Source of the DNA: Nitriliruptoraceae bacterium
GTDB lineage: Bacteria > Actinomycetota > Nitriliruptoria > Nitriliruptorales > Nitriliruptoraceae
NCBI GenBank assembly: GCA_007131525.1
Contig: SLQK01000180.1
Coordinates: 1 to 8,091, forward strand
Direction of reading: 5' to 3'
DNA: 8,091 bases
Shown here one piece after another: positions 4,085 through 8,091 of the stretch. Under the pieces are notes generated by a model. That model was given only the letters and a program-made list of their open reading frames with translations. It was not told where the DNA came from and searched no databases. Position 1 is the first letter of the stretch. Each line of letters begins with the position of its first letter. The position numbers and the translations under genes are program-made.

Positions 4085-5866
4085 TCAGCGGTCGAAGAGG
4101 TTCCGGAACCACTCGATCAGCCGCTCGAAGAACCCGGTGACCTCGTCGGGATCGATCTCCGGGAGCTCGATCTCCGGCAGGCCCGGACCGTTGCCGTTCT
4201 CGGGCTCAGGCTCCGGCTCAGGCTCCGGCTCCGGCTCCGGTTCGGGCTCAGGCTCGGGTTCCGGCTCGGGCTCAGGCTCGGGTTCAGGCTCGGGCTCCGG
4301 CGCCGGCTCGGGCTCGGGCTCCGGCGCCACCTCGCCGGGACCCTGGCTGATGTCGATACGGACCTCATCACCGACGGGGACCTCGGTCCGCGGTGCGGGA
4401 TCCTGGGCGACGACGATGCCAGCTGGCTCATCCGACTCGACCCGTGTGATCAGGACGTCGAAGCCCAACGCATCCAGCAGGCGCAGCGCGTCCGACTCCT
4501 GCCGACCGGTCACCCGCGGTACCTCGACGGTCGGATCCTCGGCGGGGTCGTCCGCGGCCTCGAGATCGACGGCGCCACCGACATCGATCGTCTCGCCGGC
4601 CTCAGGATCGGAACTGAGCACCGTGCCCGGCTCAGCGTCGGGGTCGGTGTCGGTGAAGGTGACCTCCCCCAGCACCAACTCCTCGGCCTCCAGCAGGTCG
4701 GCGGCCTCCTCGATCGTCGCACCGACCAGGTCGGGGACGACGGTCTCGTCGGTGCCGAACAGAGCGAACAGCACCGCCACCAACGCGATCAGCGCTGCGG
4801 CGAGACCGACCCACAGCCACGGGGACCGCTTGGCCGGGGCCAGCGCCAGAGCCACCTCGTCGGCCGGCTCGTCGCTGAGCGACAGCTCGACGGTCGTGGG
4901 CTCGAACCCGGTGGCGGAGACCTCGAGGTGGTGGGTCGTGCCCGGTACCGCCGCCGGGGGTGCGAGGTCCCCCAGCGGGATGAGGAACCGTCCCGCCGGA
5001 TCGGTGACCGACTGCCCGACCAGTCGCTCGTCCAAGGTCCGTAGCTTCGCCTGCGCGTCCAGGATCGGCTCGGCGTTGGCCTCGTTCACCACCTGTCCCT
5101 GCAGCTCCGCCGGGACCAGCTCCAGGGTCAGCGGGGTCAGCAACTCATCGAGGTGGACCTCGACACGGGTCGTGAAGAACCCCTGCGAGGTCGCTGCGAC
5201 GGTGTAGGTCCCCGCGGTCAGGCCGTCGAGGGCGAACCGGCCGGTGCCGTCGGTCCAGGTCCGGGCCCGGACATATCCCTCGGCGTCCTGGGCCGTCACC
5301 TCGGCGACGATCTGCTCGCCGGGGGCGGCGTCCTGCTCGGTGACCGTCCCGGTGATCCGAGCCTGCTCGAGCTCGATCTGGGCGCGACCACCGGGATGGT
5401 GGTGGTCGAGGTGACCCGCCAGGTAGCCCTCCCGGGTGACCGTCAGCCGGTAGGCGCCGGCGGGCAGCTGCGGGGTGCTGAAGCGGCCATCGGCAACGGT
5501 CACGGCCCGCGTCACGACCTGGCCGCCCGCGTCGGCCACCTCGACGTCAGCTCCCTCGACCGGGGCGGCGGAGACGGCGGCCGTCACCACCCCACGGAGC
5601 ACCGACGGCCCGTGCCGCCCCGCGTCGGCGATCGGTGTGGTGGCGTCCATCTCCACGGTCGGATCCGCTGCCCCCGGCTCCTCCCCGCCGGCCGGGGTCA
5701 TCGGCACCGTCGGATCCTCCGAGCCCGGTGCTGACGACGGCGGCCGGCCAGGCGGTGGTGGCGGCGGCGCGGAAGGCCCGTCAGGCGGCCGCGGGCCGCT
5801 CGCTCCCCGACCGTCGGATCCCGGGGTGTCGGATCCTGGGGTGTCGGATCCTGGGGTGTCGCTCAT
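4085..5866 (-). CDS. Single-pass membrane protein: carboxypeptidase-regulatory-like repeats, TM helix, two PASTA domains, Pro-Glu rod
   Basis: A 593-residue protein with no family name known to me. In order: a Ser/Pro/Gly/Asp-rich disordered N-terminus with DTPGS repeats and a proline run (1-85); three carboxypeptidase-regulatory-like beta-sandwich domains (about 88-150, 169-239, 253-329), each with the D..GRF......G.Y...V...G(F/Y) pattern; one membrane helix (about 348-371) preceded by Lys-Arg; two PASTA domains (about 376-437 and 446-508) with the VPDLVG..IEEA and VPRVTGRQESDALRLL starts; a Pro-Glu rod (515-556); and a C-terminal amphipathic helix (FFERLIEWFRNLF). No signal peptide is seen. 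The positive-inside rule puts the N-terminus in the cytoplasm and the PASTA part outside, as in PknB-type kinases, where PASTA domains bind muropeptides or peptidoglycan. No kinase domain is present. A cell-wall sensing or anchoring role is inference. The ATG at 5864-5866 has GGAGG eight bases upstream; an in-frame start near 5929 is less likely. Confidence 0.85.
   Translation of the reverse strand: MSDTPGSDTPGSDTPGSDGRGASGPRPPDGPSAPPPPPPGRPPSSAPGSEDPTVPMTPAGGEEPGAADPTVEMDATTPIADAGRHGPSVLRGVVTAAVSAAPVEGADVEVADAGGQVVTRAVTVADGRFSTPQLPAGAYRLTVTREGYLAGHLDHHHPGGRAQIELEQARITGTVTEQDAAPGEQIVAEVTAQDAEGYVRARTWTDGTGRFALDGLTAGTYTVAATSQGFFTTRVEVHLDELLTPLTLELVPAELQGQVVNEANAEPILDAQAKLRTLDERLVGQSVTDPAGRFLIPLGDLAPPAAVPGTTHHLEVSATGFEPTTVELSLSDEPADEVALALAPAKRSPWLWVGLAAALIALVAVLFALFGTDETVVPDLVGATIEEAADLLEAEELVLGEVTFTDTDPDAEPGTVLSSDPEAGETIDVGGAVDLEAADDPAEDPTVEVPRVTGRQESDALRLLDALGFDVLITRVESDEPAGIVVAQDPAPRTEVPVGDEVRIDISQGPGEVAPEPEPEPAPEPEPEPEPEPEPEPEPEPEPEPEPEPEPEPEPENGNGPGLPEIELPEIDPDEVTGFFERLIEWFRNLFDR
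4199..4324. repeat. 6-nt low-complexity repeat encoding about 20 Pro-Glu pairs
   Basis: On the plus strand the unit is GGCTC followed by A, C or G (or GGTTC variants), repeated for 126 bases and broken once by a Pro-Ala pair. On the coding strand it gives Pro-Glu dipeptides with varied synonymous codons. It forms an extended rod between the second PASTA domain and the C-terminal tail. Hexamer repeats change length easily by slippage and stay in frame. Confidence 0.9.
5816..5860. repeat. Three 15-nt direct repeats encoding DTPGS
   Basis: Three adjacent units of GGATCCTGGGGTGTC (5816-5830 with one T-to-C change, 5831-5845, 5846-5860) encode three Asp-Thr-Pro-Gly-Ser repeats right after the start codon of the PASTA membrane protein. 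The near-identity suggests a recent duplication. Confidence 0.9.
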
Positions 5867-5956
5867 GAGGCTCGCCTCCGTGTGATCGCAGGACGGACGC
5901 AGCGCCCGGACCTGCCGCGCAGCCGACACGGTAGGTGGCCAGGCGTCAAGATCACG

Positions 5957-5973
5957 TCACCCGCAGCGGGTGA
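5957..5973. promoter_or_regulatory. Palindrome between the reductase and PASTA membrane protein genes
   Basis: TCACCCGC and GCGGGTGA are separated by a single A, giving a 17-bp near-perfect palindrome. It lies 51 bases after the reductase stop and 90 bases before the membrane protein start. It could be a repressor or activator site for the downstream gene or a terminator stem for the upstream one. There is no U-run to favour the terminator. Confidence 0.4.
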
Positions 5974-6024
5974 GGTCCGCCAGGCCGGATGCAGATCGAC
6001 CCGTCGCCGCAGGTCGCGACCGGT

Positions 6025-6957
6025 TCAGCGACCACCATGACGGCGATCCAGCACGGCGCGGGCGATCACGAGGTCCTCGAAGGCAACGCCAACGGACTCG
6101 AACAGGGTGCGCTGCGACGCCGCGGTGCGGACCGCCACCCCATCGCGGACCACCTCCACCAGGTCAGCGGCGATCAGCGCGGGATCCCAGCCCGCCTCCT
6201 GCATCGCGACGAGGAGGTCACCCGACTCGGCCATCGCCGCAGCACGGGACTCGACCACGACCGCCGAGCCCGTCACCGTGGTCGCGTCCACCTCCTGCAG
6301 GTCGGGCCGGTACGCCCCGACGGCGTTGACGTGGACACCCTCCGGCAGCAGCGAGCCGTCGAAGACCGGCGTGGCGCTGGTCGTGCAGGCGCAGATCAGG
6401 TCGGCCTCGGCCACCGCCTCGGGCCTCGCCACCCTCCCGGCCAGCCCGAGCTCGTCACGGGCCCGGGCCGCCAGTTCCTCAGCGCCCGCGCGGGTCCGGG
6501 ACACCACAGCCACGTCGCTGAGCGGGAACAGCGCGTCCATCGCGAGCAGGTGCGCGTGCGCCTGGGGCCCCGCCCCGAAGATGACCAGCCGGCTCGCATC
6601 GGGTCGCGCCAGGTACCGGGTGGCCAGTCCCGACACCGCCGCGGTCCGCAGCGCCGTCAGCGCCCGGGCGTCGAGCACTGCGGACGGCGTGAGCCCGGGA
6701 GGATCGAACAGCACGAACACCCCCTGGATCCGGGGTACCCCCCGTGCCGGGTTGTCCGGATCGATCCCGACCAGCTTCACGCCGCCACCTCCGTCGAGGA
6801 AGGAGGGCATCAGCAGCAGCTCCTGGTCCCCGGCGTGGACATGCTGCCGCGGCGGCGTCTCGCCGAGCCGGCCGCTGACGATCGCCTCCTCCAGCGCACC
6901 GATCGCCGCGGACATGGGCAACAGCTCCCAGACCTCGTCGTGGTCGACCACCTGCAT
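6025..6957 (-). CDS. Ornithine cyclodeaminase/mu-crystallin family NAD(P)H-dependent protein, likely Pyr2C reductase
   Basis: A 310-residue protein of the ornithine cyclodeaminase/mu-crystallin family, of typical length. Visible signatures are the substrate-site Lys61 in GGGGVKLVGIDPDNP, the ALTALRTAAVSGLATRYLA helix (about 99-117), the NAD(P)-binding VIFGAGPQAHAHL (125-137), the CTTSATPVFDG segment (191-201) and the AVGAYRPDLQEVD motif (212-224). Family members are ornithine or proline cyclodeaminases, alanine dehydrogenases, or delta-1-pyrroline-2-carboxylate (Pyr2C) reductases. The proline racemase-family gene 65 bases upstream favours Pyr2C reduction to L-proline or a related proline step. 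The ATG at 6955-6957 is preceded by GAGGGGAG seven bases upstream. The stop is TGA. The family is certain; the exact reaction is inferred from the neighbour. Confidence 0.88.
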   Translation of the reverse strand: MQVVDHDEVWELLPMSAAIGALEEAIVSGRLGETPPRQHVHAGDQELLLMPSFLDGGGGVKLVGIDPDNPARGVPRIQGVFVLFDPPGLTPSAVLDARALTALRTAAVSGLATRYLARPDASRLVIFGAGPQAHAHLLAMDALFPLSDVAVVSRTRAGAEELAARARDELGLAGRVARPEAVAEADLICACTTSATPVFDGSLLPEGVHVNAVGAYRPDLQEVDATTVTGSAVVVESRAAAMAESGDLLVAMQEAGWDPALIAADLVEVVRDGVAVRTAASQRTLFESVGVAFEDLVIARAVLDRRHGGR

Positions 6958-7022
6958 CGTCGCGCTCCCCTCTCATCGCGTCCGCACCGGGTCTGGCACC
7001 GTTGACCGCCGTCCAGGCCCGC

Positions 7023-8021
7023 TCACCGCAGCACGAACCCGACCCCGAGCTCATCGTCGGGCTCGAGCACGAAGGTGTGCTGCCCCGTCCGGGCCGCGCG
7101 ACCCTCCACCTCGGTGTCCCACCGGTTGCGGGCATCGGAACCGGGCTGACACCCCACCAGCCGCCCGAGGAAGCGGGTCCCCACCAGCGAGTCGTGGACC
7201 AGCGTCTCGCCGACCGCGAGCTCGCCGCGCTCGCCCATGATGGCCAGCCGGGCCGAGGTCCCGCTGCCACAGGGTGAGCGGTCCACCTGCCCATCGGCGA
7301 ACACGGTCACGTTGCGCTGGTGCGCCGTCGCGAGCCGGTCGAAGAAGATCACGCCGTACAGCCCGACCTCCCCGGTGTCGTCAGGCAGCCGGAGATCCAG
7401 CTCGGCGTTGGCGGCGGCCTGGATGGCCCGTCCCCACCCGATCAGCGCCGGCAGGTCCGCCGGTACCACCTCGAGGCCCAGCCGGGCAGCCTCGATGGCG
7501 GCGTAGAACGCGCCACCGTAGGCCACATCGAGGTGGAGTGGACGGCCGTGGACCTCGAGTTCGACGTCGAGGGTGTGGACCACCGAGGGGACGTTGCGGA
7601 ACCGAGCCGCCGCGGGGCGTCCGTCCTCCAGCGCGACGACGGCCGCCACCCTGCCCGAGGGGACGTCGATCACGACGCGGTGCTCAGTGGCACCCGGGGC
7701 CGGCGTGACCAGGCCGGTCTCGATCGCCCAGGTTGCCAGCGCGATCGTGCCGTGTCCGCAGGCGGTGGAGAAGCCGTCGTTGTGGAAGAACACCGTGCCC
7801 AGATCACCACCGTCGTCGTCGGGTGGGGTGAGGAAGCAGCCGTACATGTCGGCGTGGCCCCGCGGCTCGCGGCAGAGCAGGGCCCGGATGTCATCGAGGT
7901 GGGACTGCGCCCAGCGCCGGCGCTCAGCCACGGTCCGGCCGCGGGGTGTCGCGACCCCCGCCGTGACGATCCGGAACGGCTCCCCGGCGGTGTGGTAGTC
8001 GGTGGTGGTCACCATCGTCAT
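7023..8021 (-). CDS. Proline racemase / hydroxyproline 2-epimerase family protein
   Basis: A 332-residue member of the proline racemase superfamily, which takes the alpha proton of proline or hydroxyproline using two opposed acid/base residues. The N-terminal DYHTAGEPFRIV (8-19) is the usual start. The first catalytic site is STACGHGTIAL (85-95, Cys88). The second is VDRSPCGSGTSARLA (246-260, Cys251). Two Cys point to racemase or epimerase activity; trans-3-hydroxy-L-proline dehydratases usually have Thr at the second site. GHADMYG (55-61) and FFHNDGFSTACGH, however, resemble that dehydratase group. Substrates could be proline, trans-4-hydroxyproline or trans-3-hydroxyproline. I chose the ATG at 8019-8021, with GAGGA about 11 bases upstream; a TTG at 8057 would add 12 unconserved residues. 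It leads a probable two-gene operon with the cyclodeaminase-family reductase. Confidence 0.88.
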   Translation of the reverse strand: MTMVTTTDYHTAGEPFRIVTAGVATPRGRTVAERRRWAQSHLDDIRALLCREPRGHADMYGCFLTPPDDDGGDLGTVFFHNDGFSTACGHGTIALATWAIETGLVTPAPGATEHRVVIDVPSGRVAAVVALEDGRPAAARFRNVPSVVHTLDVELEVHGRPLHLDVAYGGAFYAAIEAARLGLEVVPADLPALIGWGRAIQAAANAELDLRLPDDTGEVGLYGVIFFDRLATAHQRNVTVFADGQVDRSPCGSGTSARLAIMGERGELAVGETLVHDSLVGTRFLGRLVGCQPGSDARNRWDTEVEGRAARTGQHTFVLEPDDELGVGFVLR

Positions 8022-8091
8022 CGCGAGCACCGTCCTCGGGGTCGGGCAACCAGTCAAGCAGAGTGGGCCGGGCGCCCCGAGCCCCGCCTAC

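Noticed and set aside
4199..4324. The hexamer array as a CRISPR or intergenic repeat
   Set aside because: It has no spacers, lies within a coding frame and encodes regular Pro-Glu pairs.
3914..5207. Long plus-strand open frames across the PASTA membrane protein
   Set aside because: They are antisense shadows caused by high GC and the hexamer repeat; they give low-complexity Gly/Ser or Leu/Arg runs with no family resemblance.
6025..7025. TGA stops of the reductase and racemase genes as Sec codons
   Set aside because: Both proteins are of full family length at the stop and no family redox motif is expected there.

Overview
This window comes from a high-GC genome, most likely a member of the Actinomycetota. 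The signs are the strong G/C preference at third codon positions, an F420-class split-barrel flavoprotein-like gene, a PASTA-domain membrane protein and GGAGG-type ribosome binding sites. The sequence does not fix the genus. Every protein gene lies on the minus strand. The only plus-strand gene is a selenocysteine tRNA. I see no insertion sequence, phage gene or CRISPR array.

Left part (1-2437), selenium: The N-terminal part of selD (selenophosphate synthetase) runs off the left edge. Its start is separated from a divergent tRNA-Sec (UCA anticodon) by about 340 bases of non-coding DNA, which holds a perfect 14-bp inverted repeat and a hairpin directly against the tRNA 5' end. Convergent with the tRNA is a peroxiredoxin-like gene interrupted by an in-frame TGA exactly where the family has its active-site Cys (motif U-x-x-C). 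A 7-bp stem-loop 13 nt after the TGA fits a bacterial SECIS element. I read this as one 191-residue selenoprotein, which standard gene calling would split into two fragments. SelD makes the selenium donor, tRNA-Sec carries the residue, and the neighbouring gene uses it.

Middle (2027-3915), redox genes: Upstream of the selenoprotein gene, on the same strand, are a PPOX/F420-class split-barrel protein and a FAD-dependent pyridine nucleotide-disulfide oxidoreductase with a CxxxxC redox pair. The three could form one redox or oxidative-stress transcription unit, with the reductase as a possible electron donor. That link is inferred from position only.

Right part (4085-8021): A 593-residue single-pass membrane protein has a disordered N-terminus, three carboxypeptidase-regulatory-like beta-sandwich domains, one membrane helix, two PASTA domains, a rod of about 20 Pro-Glu pairs and an amphipathic C-terminal tail. 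Its predicted topology resembles PknB-type kinases, but no kinase domain is present. Further right, a proline racemase/hydroxyproline epimerase-family enzyme with two catalytic Cys residues precedes an ornithine cyclodeaminase/mu-crystallin-family reductase. This two-gene unit probably acts in proline or hydroxyproline metabolism.
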